Assembly: GCF_009856355.1 (NCBI RefSeq)
Contig: NZ_WMEW01000002.1
Span: 124,001-188,000 of the forward strand
Source: Halobacillus litoralis
Lineage (GTDB): Bacteria > Bacillota > Bacilli > Bacillales > Halobacillaceae
DNA length: 64,000 nucleotides
Direction: 5' to 3'
Numbering within the stretch: position 1 is the stretch's first letter; every line of letters begins with the position of its first letter. Under the pieces are notes generated by a model. That model had not been told where the DNA came from. It ran no database searches and saw only the letters and a list, made by a program, of their open reading frames with translations. The translations under genes and the position numbers were made by a program. Positions 41,373 to 51,317 of this stretch are shown piece after piece.

Positions 41373-42920
41373 TTAAAGAGGAATATTTCCATGCTTTTTA
41401 TAAGGGCGTTGTTCCTGCTTGTTCTGCAGCATATCTAAAGCCTTCACAAGTGTGCTCCGTGTTTCCCGCGGGTCGATAACATCATCAATCATCCCGAGGC
41501 CTGCAGCGACATACGGGTTTGCAAAGCGTTCGCGGTATTCATTGATCTTGTTCTGCCTCGTTTCTTCAGGCTGTGAGCTTTCCTTGATTTCCTTGGCAAA
41601 AATGATATTGGCTGCCCCTTCAGGACCCATGACTGCAATTTCAGCATTCGGCCAGGCATAAACAAGATCTGCTCCTATGGATTTACTGTTCAACGCTACA
41701 TAGGCTCCTCCATACGCTTTTCTTGTAATGACTGTAAGTTTGGGGACGGTGGCCTCCGAATAAGCATAAAGGATTTTCGCTCCGTGTCGTATGATTCCCC
41801 CGTGTTCCTGCTTAATACCCGGAAAAAATCCGGTAACATCCTCAAACGTAATAATTGGAATATTAAAGGAATCGCACGTGCGGATAAATCTTGCGGCTTT
41901 GTCACTGGAATCGATATCCAGTCCTCCGGCCATATACTTCGGCTGATTACAGACGAGCCCGACCGCCCGGCCATCCATACGGGCAAAACCAACGACAATG
42001 TTTTTAGCAAAGTCTTTTTGAATTTCAAAGAAAGACAACTCGTCCACCACTTCGTCGATAATGACGCGGACATCATAGGGGCGGATAGGATCGAAAGGAA
42101 TCTTATCCGTCAGGTCAGGACGAAAATGCTCCGAAGGTCCTTCCTGGACCCTTGGTGTTTTCTCTTCATTATTCTGAGGAAGATAGCTGATGAGTCTTCG
42201 AACAGCATCGAGGGCTTCCGCTTCGTCCTTCGTTTTCATATGGGCATTTCCGCTGAGGGTATTATGAACACCGGCGCCTCCAAGATCCTCTGCGGATATC
42301 TGCTCCCCTGTTACAGTTTCAATCACTTTTGGACCCGTAATGAACATCTGTGACGTCTTTTCCACCATGATGACGAAGTCGGTAATCGCCGGTGAATAAA
42401 CGGCTCCCCCCGCACACGGCCCCATAATGACCGAAATCTGGGGGATGACTCCTGAATAAATCGAGTTGCGGTAAAACACCTGCCCGTACCCATCCAGAGA
42501 CGAAACCCCTTCCTGAATCCTCGCTCCTCCAGAGTCATTCAATCCTATGAAAGGTGTTCCATTTTTAGCAGCCAGATCCATGACGGCGGCGATTTTCTTT
42601 GCATGCATCTCTCCCAGAGCTCCGCCGTAAACCGTGAAGTCCTGGGCAAACAGATACACACTTCTTCCTTCAATTTTTCCGTATCCTGTGACCACCCCTT
42701 CTCCGGGAGCACTCTTCCCATCCATCCCAAAGGCATCATGGCGGTGTTCAATAAAAGGGTTCAATTCAATGAAACTATCCTCATCAAGGAGATGATCAAT
42801 CCGTTCCCGTGCCGTCCATTTCCCTTTTTCATGCTGTTTATCGATTCGTTCATCCCCGCCGCCGAGTTCCACTTCTCTGCGTTTGTCATAGAGTTCATTG
42901 ATTTTATCAAAAATATCCAT
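41373..42920 (-). CDS. yqjD: Acyl-CoA carboxylase carboxyltransferase (beta) subunit, YqjD
   Basis: A 515-residue carboxyltransferase, probably the propionyl-CoA carboxylase beta chain. The two crotonase-like halves show QDFTVYGGALGEMHAKK, SGGARIQEGVSSLDGYG, MGPCAGGAVYSPA and ITFEDVTGFFPGIKQEHGG with ITRKAYGGAY. It carboxylates propionyl-CoA to methylmalonyl-CoA using a biotinylated alpha subunit, which is not encoded in this window. AAGGAGG lies before the ATG at 42920, and the stop of the upstream epimerase fusion is two bases away. Confidence 0.92.
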   Translation of the reverse strand: MDIFDKINELYDKRREVELGGGDERIDKQHEKGKWTARERIDHLLDEDSFIELNPFIEHRHDAFGMDGKSAPGEGVVTGYGKIEGRSVYLFAQDFTVYGGALGEMHAKKIAAVMDLAAKNGTPFIGLNDSGGARIQEGVSSLDGYGQVFYRNSIYSGVIPQISVIMGPCAGGAVYSPAITDFVIMVEKTSQMFITGPKVIETVTGEQISAEDLGGAGVHNTLSGNAHMKTKDEAEALDAVRRLISYLPQNNEEKTPRVQEGPSEHFRPDLTDKIPFDPIRPYDVRVIIDEVVDELSFFEIQKDFAKNIVVGFARMDGRAVGLVCNQPKYMAGGLDIDSSDKAARFIRTCDSFNIPIITFEDVTGFFPGIKQEHGGIIRHGAKILYAYSEATVPKLTVITRKAYGGAYVALNSKSIGADLVYAWPNAEIAVMGPEGAANIIFAKEIKESSQPEETRQNKINEYRERFANPYVAAGLGMIDDVIDPRETRSTLVKALDMLQNKQEQRPYKKHGNIPL

Positions 42921-42922
42921 AC

Positions 42923-43735
42923 CTACTCCTCCTTCCCGGACTGCCACAGTTCATAAAGGACACCACCGGAGGCTTTTGGATGCATAAAAGCAATTTGTGC
43001 TTGATGCGCACCGGTTTTAGGTTCCTCATGAATCATTCGGATGCCCTGTTCCCTGTATTGCTGCAGACGTTTATGCAGGTCATCGACTTCCAGGGCGATA
43101 TGATGGATGCCGCTGCCTCTCTTTTCCAAAAAGGAAGCGATCGCGGAGGTTTCATTCAGTGGTTCCAAAAGCTCCAGCTTCGTTTCACCAATTCTTAAAA
43201 AAGCAGCGCGCACATGCTCGGATTCCACGTCCTCTACAGCTTCAATCTCCATACCGAGCGTGTGCTGGTAAAAGGGAAGCGCTGCATCAATACTTTCCAC
43301 AGCGATTCCGATGTGGGCGATTTTTTTTGGAGCGCTGATGGTTTCCTCATGAATCAGCTGTTTAATATAGACAGCAATCGCATCCGTCGGCGAGCCGCTC
43401 GTAAAAATCTTGTGCACCCCTTTTTCTTCCAGATAAGGAATATCCTCAGCCGGAATCACCCCGCCTCCAATGACCGGGATGTCATCGGCACCCTCCTTCT
43501 TCAATGCTTCCACTACTTTTGGAAACAAGGACTTATGTGCTCCGGATAACGAGGATAAACCAACTACATCCACATCCTCCTGCACCGCGGCCCTTGCGAT
43601 CTGGACTGCTGACTGCCTGAGGCCTGTATAAATGACTTCCATACCGTGGTCACGGAGAGCCTGGGCGATGATTAAAGCGCCGCGGTCATGGCCATCCAAC
43701 CCCGGCTTAGCTATTAGTACTCGAATTGGCTTCAT
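42923..43735 (-). CDS. Fusion of mutase B12-binding domain and methylmalonyl-CoA epimerase
   Basis: A 270-residue two-domain protein. Residues 1-132 are the small cobalamin-binding subunit of methylmalonyl-CoA mutase: [13 protein letters not shown] (the D-x-H-x-x-G motif with axial His), [13 protein letters not shown] and [12 protein letters not shown]. Residues 137-270 are a vicinal-oxygen-chelate epimerase: [51 protein letters not shown] and GVLYELWQ (metal ligands His, His, Glu). It sits 16 bases after a mutase large subunit that has no B12 domain of its own, so the fusion should complete the mutase and also interconvert the methylmalonyl-CoA epimers. Confidence 0.9.
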   Translation of the reverse strand: MKPIRVLIAKPGLDGHDRGALIIAQALRDHGMEVIYTGLRQSAVQIARAAVQEDVDVVGLSSLSGAHKSLFPKVVEALKKEGADDIPVIGGGVIPAEDIPYLEEKGVHKIFTSGSPTDAIAVYIKQLIHEETISAPKKIAHIGIAVESIDAALPFYQHTLGMEIEAVEDVESEHVRAAFLRIGETKLELLEPLNETSAIASFLEKRGSGIHHIALEVDDLHKRLQQYREQGIRMIHEEPKTGAHQAQIAFMHPKASGGVLYELWQSGKEE

Positions 43736-43751
43736 ACTGACTCATCCCTTT

Positions 43752-45407
<1,656 letters not shown>

Positions 45408-45452
45408 TGGAAATGCCTCCTCTTTCATCTATTCTCTTCTAGCATACCAGAA

Positions 45453-45468
45453 ATAAAGCGCTTACCTA
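45453..45468 (-). promoter_or_regulatory. cre-like element before the methylmalonyl-CoA cluster
   Basis: The minus strand holds GGTAAGCGCTTTAT, sharing the TAAGCGCTT core with the site at 12441 but with about 11 of 14 consensus matches. It lies 46-61 bases upstream of the mutase start. Confidence 0.4.
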
Positions 45469-45516
45469 TCTAAAAATTAACATAATTCACGACAAAATGT
45501 GAATCCAAACGTGCCC

Positions 45517-45545
45517 TTGTCCATTTTCTTTTTTTTCGGTAAAAT
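45517..45545 (+). promoter_or_regulatory. Promoter of prli42
   Basis: TTGTCC (45517-45522), 17 bases, then TAAAAT (45540-45545). Confidence 0.55.
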
Positions 45546-45581
45546 ATTGAACAGGAACGACTGAGAAGGAGGTTACCAACC

Positions 45582-45698
45582 TTGGCTGAAACGAAAAGAC
45601 GCTCAAAGCGGGAACGCCGCATGAAAATTGTTATTTATATTATGATTCTCTCAATGGTTCTCTCTACTGTACTGGCGGGAGCGAGCTTCTTCCTATAA
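45582..45698 (+). CDS. prli42: Stressosome-associated protein Prli42
   Basis: A 38-residue protein with a TTG start nine bases after AAGGAGG. The charged N-terminus (MAETKRRSKRERRMK) is followed by one membrane helix, VIYIMILSMVLSTVLAGASF, and ends FFL. This is the Prli42 pattern first described in Listeria, where it anchors the stressosome to the membrane. The position next to the yqjA/brxB region fits other Bacillaceae. The orthologue call rests on pattern and size; stressosome genes are not in the window. Confidence 0.8.
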   Translation: MAETKRRSKRERRMKIVIYIMILSMVLSTVLAGASFFL

Positions 45699-45705
45699 AA
45701 AGAAA

Positions 45706-45745
45706 AAGCCGGGAAAGGTGGTTCTCCACCCTTCCCGGCTTTTTT
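45706..45745. terminator. Bidirectional terminator between prli42 and the transpeptidase gene
   Basis: Arms AAAAAGCCGGGAAAGGTGG and CCACCCTTCCCGGCTTTTT around TTCT, one mismatch. Confidence 0.9.
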
Positions 45746-46253
45746 AATTCAAAAACTGCTGCCATTTCTTTTTCAGCCAGTGTTCATATAAATCTTCCAT
45801 TGATACGTCAGGCTGATCGACAATCCACACGTCCGTGTCTTTCTCGACCATCGCATATAAGGCTTCAACATCGACATTCTGCAATCTTATACATCCGGCC
45901 GAAGCAGAGGTGCCGATTGATTCCGGCTGGTTGGTGCCGTGAATGCCGTAAATCCGGCCGTCTGTTCCTTCTGCATCAAAACCGATCCACCGGCTTCCCA
46001 AAGGATTCTCCGGCACACCCCCTGGGATATTGGTTTTTCTATAGTATGGATCTACGGCTTTCACTTTGACTTGGAACAACCCTTCCGGTGTGAGTTCATC
46101 GGTTTTCCCAATGGCCGCCGGGGCCTGGAACATCTGCTCGCCGTCCTCATAAACGACCAGTTCGTGCACGGCTTTGTTTACAAGGATGACGGGCTCATCG
46201 GCTGTTGGCAGTAGCAGCTGCACAGCTGCAAGGACAATGAAAAAGGCTGTCAT
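45744..46253 (-). CDS. Secreted L,D-transpeptidase (YkuD domain)
   Basis: A 169-residue exported enzyme with an N-terminal signal (MTAFFIVLAAVQLLLPTA) and one YkuD catalytic domain. It contains ILVNKAVHELVVYEDGE, PLGSRWIGF, IYGIHGTNQPESIG and the active-site SASAGCIRLQNVDVEALY with catalytic His, Ser, Gly and Cys. It probably cross-links or edits peptidoglycan stem peptides. No LysM domain is present. The start is an ATG at 46253, six bases after AGAGGG; an ATG two codons upstream abuts that site. Confidence 0.9.
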   Translation of the reverse strand: MTAFFIVLAAVQLLLPTADEPVILVNKAVHELVVYEDGEQMFQAPAAIGKTDELTPEGLFQVKVKAVDPYYRKTNIPGGVPENPLGSRWIGFDAEGTDGRIYGIHGTNQPESIGTSASAGCIRLQNVDVEALYAMVEKDTDVWIVDQPDVSMEDLYEHWLKKKWQQFLN

Positions 46254-46297
46254 GAACATCCCTCTTTTTAGTCCAAGTTTCCCCTCCGTAACGAGCC

Positions 46298-47248
46298 TTA
46301 TACGTCACTCTTTTTAAAGGAGCGTTTGATGATTAAGTATTCTTCAATTTCATTGAGAAGGTGAAACAGGCTGGCCCGCATCTCAAATTCCTCACGTGTC
46401 TGCGGGAGTTCATCCTCTCTGAACTCCTCCTTCATCTCCTTGAACCGCTGCAGATAGATGACGGCTGTGTTTCCAGGGTGGATCCCCTCCGCTAAGTCGT
46501 CAAAGAAATCAGCGATTTTCGAACTGTGCATATTCGACGCAGAAATCCGGCTGACAAGCGGAAGCATCCGTTCCAACAGTTCAAACTGTTTGGTACGCAT
46601 ATGAAAGTAATGGTAAAAATGGTTATGAGTACGCAGCAGATGATTTTCAACATCCCTGTAGGACAACGATTTTGCTTTTTCGAGCAGCTCCGCTGTGTCT
46701 GTAAGCTCCCGTCCTGTCCAATCATTGTCCCCATCTCTTAAGAACGTTGCCAGTTCTTTCATAATCAGGGAGAAATTACGCTCTACCTGGGAGCGGTATT
46801 CCCCAAGTTTATTTTCCAGACTCGGCATATAAAAGTTCAGCAGCAAGGCTGTACCGATCCCAACAGTGATCAGGACCACTTCGTTCAAAATAATATCCCA
46901 GCCGATATTGCCTGAGCCGTAAAGATGGAGAATGATGACCGAACTCGTCACAATTCCAGGTGTAATGTTCAGCCAGACGGTCACAGGGATAAAGGCGAAC
47001 AGCATGATCCCGATGGCGAGCGGGTTATATCCAATCAGCTCAAAAAATGTGTAGGAAAAAGCCATAGCTACAATACAGGCTGAAAAACGGTGCCATGCAC
47101 TTAAAAATGACCGCTTCCTCGTAATCTGGATGCACAGGATCGTTAAAATCCCAGCCGATGCAAAGTTGTCCAGCTGCAGCATTTGAGCCACCCAGATGGC
47201 AAACGGGGTTCCTAATGCCGTTTTAATGGTACGGTATCCTATCTTCAA
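46298..47248 (-). CDS. yqjA: Aromatic acid exporter family protein YqjA (DUF939)
   Basis: A 316-residue protein whose N-terminal half holds six membrane segments (IGYRTIKTALGTPFAIWVAQ, then IMLFAFIPVTVWLNITPGIV and LITVGIGTALLLNFYMP) and whose C-terminal half is a helical cytoplasmic domain ending KRSFKKSDV. This is the ArAE_1/DUF939 architecture of YqjA. Transport of aromatic acids is only a family label. The start is a TTG with AAAGGA 11 bases upstream, a weak ribosome site. Confidence 0.85.
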   Translation of the reverse strand: MKIGYRTIKTALGTPFAIWVAQMLQLDNFASAGILTILCIQITRKRSFLSAWHRFSACIVAMAFSYTFFELIGYNPLAIGIMLFAFIPVTVWLNITPGIVTSSVIILHLYGSGNIGWDIILNEVVLITVGIGTALLLNFYMPSLENKLGEYRSQVERNFSLIMKELATFLRDGDNDWTGRELTDTAELLEKAKSLSYRDVENHLLRTHNHFYHYFHMRTKQFELLERMLPLVSRISASNMHSSKIADFFDDLAEGIHPGNTAVIYLQRFKEMKEEFREDELPQTREEFEMRASLFHLLNEIEEYLIIKRSFKKSDV

Positions 47249-47345
47249 TGTCTGTCTAATCCTTTCTCTTCCTAATGCTTGCTACAGGTCGGTCAGAAAA
47301 GCAAAAGGACCTTTGCTCATCACAAAGATCCCAGCCTTCTCTTTA

Positions 47346-47777
47346 TTATACCTCTTCACAGTATTCTTCAAAACTGCGCTGAAGCTTCCCGATCACTTCC
47401 ATCGGTTCGAAGCCCTCGATATCATGACGTTCCACCATCGTCTGGATTTTACCATCCTTCAAAAGAGCGAAGGAAGGGGAAGACGGCGGGTACCCTTCGA
47501 AATACTCGCGCGCACGGTTTGTCGCTTCACGGTCCTGACCGGCAAACACTGTTACCAGACGGTCCGGGCGTTTATCGTAATGAATGGCATGGGCAGCGGC
47601 TGGACGGGCAATGCCTCCAGCACACCCACATACGGAATTGACCATGACAAGAGTGGTTCCTTCCTGAGTAAGCGCCTGATCCACTTCTTCAGGGGAAGTA
47701 AGCTCAGTGTATCCTGCCTGCGTAATTTCTTCACGTGCTTTTGTAACGACATCGTTCATAAAAATATTAAAATCCAT
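47346..47777 (-). CDS. brxB: Bacilliredoxin BrxB (YqiW)
   Basis: A 143-residue DUF1094 protein with the bacilliredoxin active site [14 protein letters not shown] (Cys-Gly-Cys), TLVMVNS upstream and [19 protein letters not shown] downstream. It removes bacillithiol from mixed disulphides on proteins after oxidative stress. It lies between yqjA and the bkd operon as in B. subtilis (yqiW). AGGGG precedes the ATG by nine bases. Confidence 0.95.
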   Translation of the reverse strand: MDFNIFMNDVVTKAREEITQAGYTELTSPEEVDQALTQEGTTLVMVNSVCGCAGGIARPAAAHAIHYDKRPDRLVTVFAGQDREATNRAREYFEGYPPSSPSFALLKDGKIQTMVERHDIEGFEPMEVIGKLQRSFEEYCEEV

Positions 47778-47914
47778 TAGACATGGCCCCTTTTTATAAA
47801 TACTATGAACATTTTACCAAGATAACAGAACGCTTTCAATTATCTCGCCGTTTCTTTGGTGTTTATATGAGCTTCAATGATTCCAAAAAAGCGATAAGGC
47901 TTCCTTTCCCCAGC

Positions 47915-47955
47915 AAAAAATCAGGCTGCCGGAAACACGTTCCCGGCAGCCTGTA
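47915..47955 (-). terminator. Terminator of the ptb-bkdB operon
   Basis: Arms CAGGCTGCCGG and CCGGCAGCCTG followed by a T-run on the minus strand, 27 bases past the bkdB stop. Confidence 0.9.
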
Positions 47956-47981
47956 AGCGGCCGCTTAAGCCGCAGTCATCT

Positions 47982-49289
47982 TTAATAAACGGAAGTATTG
48001 TCTTCACTCATTTTCTCCAGAATTTCCTTCACACGGGCAAGGAAATTACCGGCAACAAGGCCGTCAAGTACACGATGATCCAGAGACAGGCAGAGGTTGA
48101 CCATATCCCGCGCTCCGAACATGCCATTTTGATAGACCGGCTTTTTCACAATGGATTCCACCTGTAGAATGGCCGCCTGCGGATGATTGATCACGCCCAT
48201 GGACTGGACGGATCCGAACGACCCGGTATTGTTGACCGTAAAGGTTCCGCCTTCCATATCCTTGGAGGTTAGTTTCCCGTCACGGGCTTTCCCGGCCAGT
48301 TCTGTGATGTCACGGGCGATGCCTTTGATACTCTTTTCGTCAGCATTTTTAATGACCGGCACAAACAATTGGTCTTCTTTAGCTACCGCGATGTTTAAAT
48401 TAACCGCTTTGCGCTGAATGATCTTATCACCGGCCCAGGTACTATTAAGCTGCGGATATTCCTTCAACGCCTGTGCCACCGCTTTTACGAAGAAAGCAAA
48501 GTACGTCAGACTGAAGCCTTCCTGCTTCTTGAACTGATTTTTCTTCGCATTACGCAGTTCCACCAGATTCGTCACATCTACTTCAACCATCATCCATGCA
48601 TGTGGAATTTCGGTTTTAGACTTCACCATATTGGCAGCAATAGCTTTGCGGACGCCGGTGACAGGAATTTCAACGTCCCCTTCTCCAGCCTGAACATCAG
48701 GAACAGATGGAGACGGCTGAGCTGCCGCCTCAGGCGCAGACGGTGCAGCAGCCGGTGCTGCCTCTTCCGCCTGAGGACGGTCTTCAGCTTTAGGAATCGT
48801 TCCGCTCTCAATCACTTTTTCGATGTCTTTGCGGGTAATCCGGCCGCCACGACCTGTCCCTTCCACCTGGTTTAAATCAATATCATTGTCCTGAGCAAGG
48901 GTCATCACAGCCGGTGAATAACGTTTCTTCTGCTTCTGCTCTTTCCCAGCCGATGGGGCAGGCGTCGATTTTTGCTCTTTGGAAGACGTCTCTGAAGGCG
49001 TCTCCTCCTTCTGTTCCGCTGCTGACGGCTCCTCAGCAGAACCTGATCCTTCAATTTCAATATGACACATCAGTTCCCCGACTTCGATAGTGTCACCCTC
49101 AGAAGCCACTAGATCCTTGATCACTCCTGTAAAGGAAGAAGGAACTTCCGCGTTCACTTTATCTGTCATTACTTCAGCAATTGGATCATATTTGTTTACT
49201 TTATCTCCCGGCTGGACCAGCCACGTACTGATGGTCCCCTCCGTTACACTCTCTCCGAGTTGAGGCATATTGATTTTTTCTACGCCCAC
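47982..49289 (-). CDS. bkdB: Branched-chain 2-oxoacid dehydrogenase E2 (lipoamide acyltransferase)
   Basis: A 435-residue E2 core subunit. The N-terminal lipoyl domain has the modified Lys in EVMTDKVNAEVPS. A Pro/Ala/Glu-rich linker leads to the E1/E3-binding domain (YSPAVMTLAQDNDIDLNQVE then GTGRGGRITRKDIE), and a second Ala/Pro-rich linker to the catalytic domain ending LSLDHRVLDGLVAGNFLARV, with the His-x-x-x-Asp-Gly active site. It transfers isobutyryl, isovaleryl or 2-methylbutyryl groups to CoA. Last gene of the operon; 17 bases after bkdAB. Confidence 0.96.
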   Translation of the reverse strand: MGVEKINMPQLGESVTEGTISTWLVQPGDKVNKYDPIAEVMTDKVNAEVPSSFTGVIKDLVASEGDTIEVGELMCHIEIEGSGSAEEPSAAEQKEETPSETSSKEQKSTPAPSAGKEQKQKKRYSPAVMTLAQDNDIDLNQVEGTGRGGRITRKDIEKVIESGTIPKAEDRPQAEEAAPAAAPSAPEAAAQPSPSVPDVQAGEGDVEIPVTGVRKAIAANMVKSKTEIPHAWMMVEVDVTNLVELRNAKKNQFKKQEGFSLTYFAFFVKAVAQALKEYPQLNSTWAGDKIIQRKAVNLNIAVAKEDQLFVPVIKNADEKSIKGIARDITELAGKARDGKLTSKDMEGGTFTVNNTGSFGSVQSMGVINHPQAAILQVESIVKKPVYQNGMFGARDMVNLCLSLDHRVLDGLVAGNFLARVKEILEKMSEDNTSVY

Positions 49290-49306
49290 GACGAACGCCT
49301 CCTTCT

Positions 49307-50290
49307 TTAAAATTCTGCGAGATCACGCATCGCTTTTTCGACTTTATCAGGATTCATCATGAAATGCTTCTCCATTGTCGGTGCATACGGCATAGACGGG
49401 ATGTCTGGTCCTGCCAGGCGCTGCACAGGTGCGTCCAGATCAAACAGGCAGTTTTCGCTGACGATAGCAGAAACCTCTGAAATAATGCCGCCTTCTTTAT
49501 TATCCTCTGTGACGAGCAGCACCTTTCCTGTTTTGGAAGCAGCTTCAATAATCCCTTCTTTATCTAACGGGTAAACCGTCCGAAGGTCAAGAATGTGGGC
49601 ATCAATTCCTTCTTCCGCCAGCTTTTCTGCGGCCTGGAGAGCAAAGTGCACACACAATCCATACGTAATGACCGTAATATCGGAACCTTCCCGCTTGACG
49701 TCTGCTTTTCCAATCGGCAGCGTGTAATCTTCTTCCGGCACTTCCCCTTTAATTAAGCGGTAGGCTCGTTTGTGCTCAAAGAAAAGAACCGGGTCGTTAT
49801 CACGAATGGACGCTTTGAGCAGACCTTTCACATCGTAAGGCGTGGATGGCATGACAATCTTCAGACCTGGTTGATTGGCGAAAACTGCTTCGACAGACTG
49901 GGAGTGGTAGAGAGCCCCGTGGACACCGCCGCCATAAGGTGCACGTATGGTGATGGGCGCACTCCAGTCGTTGTTGGAACGGTAGCGGATCTTCGCTGCT
50001 TCCGAAATAATCTGGTTGACCGCCGGCATAATGAAATCAGCAAACTGCATTTCAGCTACCGGACGCATGCCATACATAGCAGCTCCTATGCCGACACCCG
50101 CAATCGCAGACTCCGCAAGAGGTGTATCCAGTACACGATCTTCTCCGAATTCATCATAAAGTCCGTCCGTTGCACGGAAAACGCCTCCGCGTTTACCGAC
50201 GTCCTCTCCTAGTACAAATACTTTTTCATCCCGCTGCATTTCTTCGCGAAGTGCCTGGGTGACAGCTTGAATATACGAAATGACTGCCAT
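49307..50290 (-). CDS. bkdAB: Branched-chain 2-oxoacid dehydrogenase E1 beta
   Basis: A 327-residue transketolase-like beta subunit. Typical stretches are VFVLGEDVGKRGGVFRATDG, LAESAIAGVGIGAAMYGMRP, MQFADFIMPAVNQIISEAAK, APYGGGVHGALYHSQSVEA and VTEDNKEGGIISEVSAIV. With BkdAA it decarboxylates branched 2-oxoacids using thiamine diphosphate and acylates the lipoyl group of BkdB. Directly follows bkdAA with a 15-base gap. Confidence 0.96.
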   Translation of the reverse strand: MAVISYIQAVTQALREEMQRDEKVFVLGEDVGKRGGVFRATDGLYDEFGEDRVLDTPLAESAIAGVGIGAAMYGMRPVAEMQFADFIMPAVNQIISEAAKIRYRSNNDWSAPITIRAPYGGGVHGALYHSQSVEAVFANQPGLKIVMPSTPYDVKGLLKASIRDNDPVLFFEHKRAYRLIKGEVPEEDYTLPIGKADVKREGSDITVITYGLCVHFALQAAEKLAEEGIDAHILDLRTVYPLDKEGIIEAASKTGKVLLVTEDNKEGGIISEVSAIVSENCLFDLDAPVQRLAGPDIPSMPYAPTMEKHFMMNPDKVEKAMRDLAEF

Positions 50291-50305
50291 AATCGTGCCC
50301 CCTCC

Positions 50306-51298
50306 TTACTCTTCGTACACGTATTTCATTGCTGATTCTGGCTCGGCATAAGCCGCGTTTTCAGCATAGTCGGTGGCTTCATTGACGATTTGATTGATTT
50401 CGTCATTCAGCTCTGTTTCCTTCTCTTCGGTCAAAATCCCCTGTTCGCGGAGATAGTTGGCAAAGGTAACGATGGAATCTTTCTTCTTCGCTTCATCTAC
50501 TTCGTCACGCTCACGATATACGCGGTCATCATCATCACTGGAGTGCGGTGTCAGACGGTAGGAAACTGTCTCAATCAATGTCGGACCTTCCCCATTGCGA
50601 CCACGGTCTGCCGCTGCTTTCACAGCTTCATATACAGCAAGGGGGTCATTCCCATCGACGGTATATCCAGGCATGCCGTAGCCGATCGCCCGATCTGATA
50701 CCTTTTCACAAGCCAGCTGCTTTGAAACAGGGACAGAGATCGCGTATTTATTGTTTTCAACCATGAAGATGACAGGCAGTTTATGAACCCCTGCAAAGTT
50801 GGCTCCTTCGTGGAAATCCCCCTGGTTGGAAGAACCTTCTCCGAAAGTAACGAGAGAAACAAAGTCCTTCTTCTTCATCTTACCTGCCAGGGCGATCCCT
50901 ACCGCGTGAGGCACCTGGGTGGTTACCGGGGAAGACCCTGTAACGATGCGGTTTTCCTTCTGGCCGAAGTGGCCCGGCATCTGTCGTCCGCCGGAGTTTG
51001 GATCTTCTGCTTTCGCGAACCCTGACAGCATTAAATCCTGTGCCGTCATGCCGAACGAGAGCACAACCCCCATGTCACGGTAGTACGGCAGCGCATAATC
51101 CTTGTCCCGATCAAGCGCATACGAAGCGCCTACCTGGGCAGCTTCCTGTCCTTGACAGGAAATCACGAATGGGATCTTCCCTGCGCGGTTCAAAAGCCAC
51201 ATCCGTTCGTCAATTCTTCTAGCTAACAGCATGGTGCGGAACATATCCAGCACCTGGTCGTCCGTTAATCCTAAATCTTTATGGCGGTTTTCAGCCAT
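50306..51298 (-). CDS. bkdAA: Branched-chain 2-oxoacid dehydrogenase E1 alpha
   Basis: A 330-residue thiamine-diphosphate-binding alpha chain. It shows DMFRTMLLARRIDERMWLLN, GQEAAQVGASYALDRDKDY, GHFGQKENRIVTGSSPVTTQ, the cofactor motif FGEGSSNQGDFHEGANFAGV with the later VENNKYAIS, and the phosphorylation-loop-like RLTPHSSDDDDRVYR. The start is an ATG at 51298 with AAGGAGGG; the frame continues upstream into lpdV without a ribosome site. Confidence 0.96.
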   Translation of the reverse strand: MAENRHKDLGLTDDQVLDMFRTMLLARRIDERMWLLNRAGKIPFVISCQGQEAAQVGASYALDRDKDYALPYYRDMGVVLSFGMTAQDLMLSGFAKAEDPNSGGRQMPGHFGQKENRIVTGSSPVTTQVPHAVGIALAGKMKKKDFVSLVTFGEGSSNQGDFHEGANFAGVHKLPVIFMVENNKYAISVPVSKQLACEKVSDRAIGYGMPGYTVDGNDPLAVYEAVKAAADRGRNGEGPTLIETVSYRLTPHSSDDDDRVYRERDEVDEAKKKDSIVTFANYLREQGILTEEKETELNDEINQIVNEATDYAENAAYAEPESAMKYVYEE

Positions 51299-51317
51299 GA
51301 GTTTCCCTCCTTTGTTC

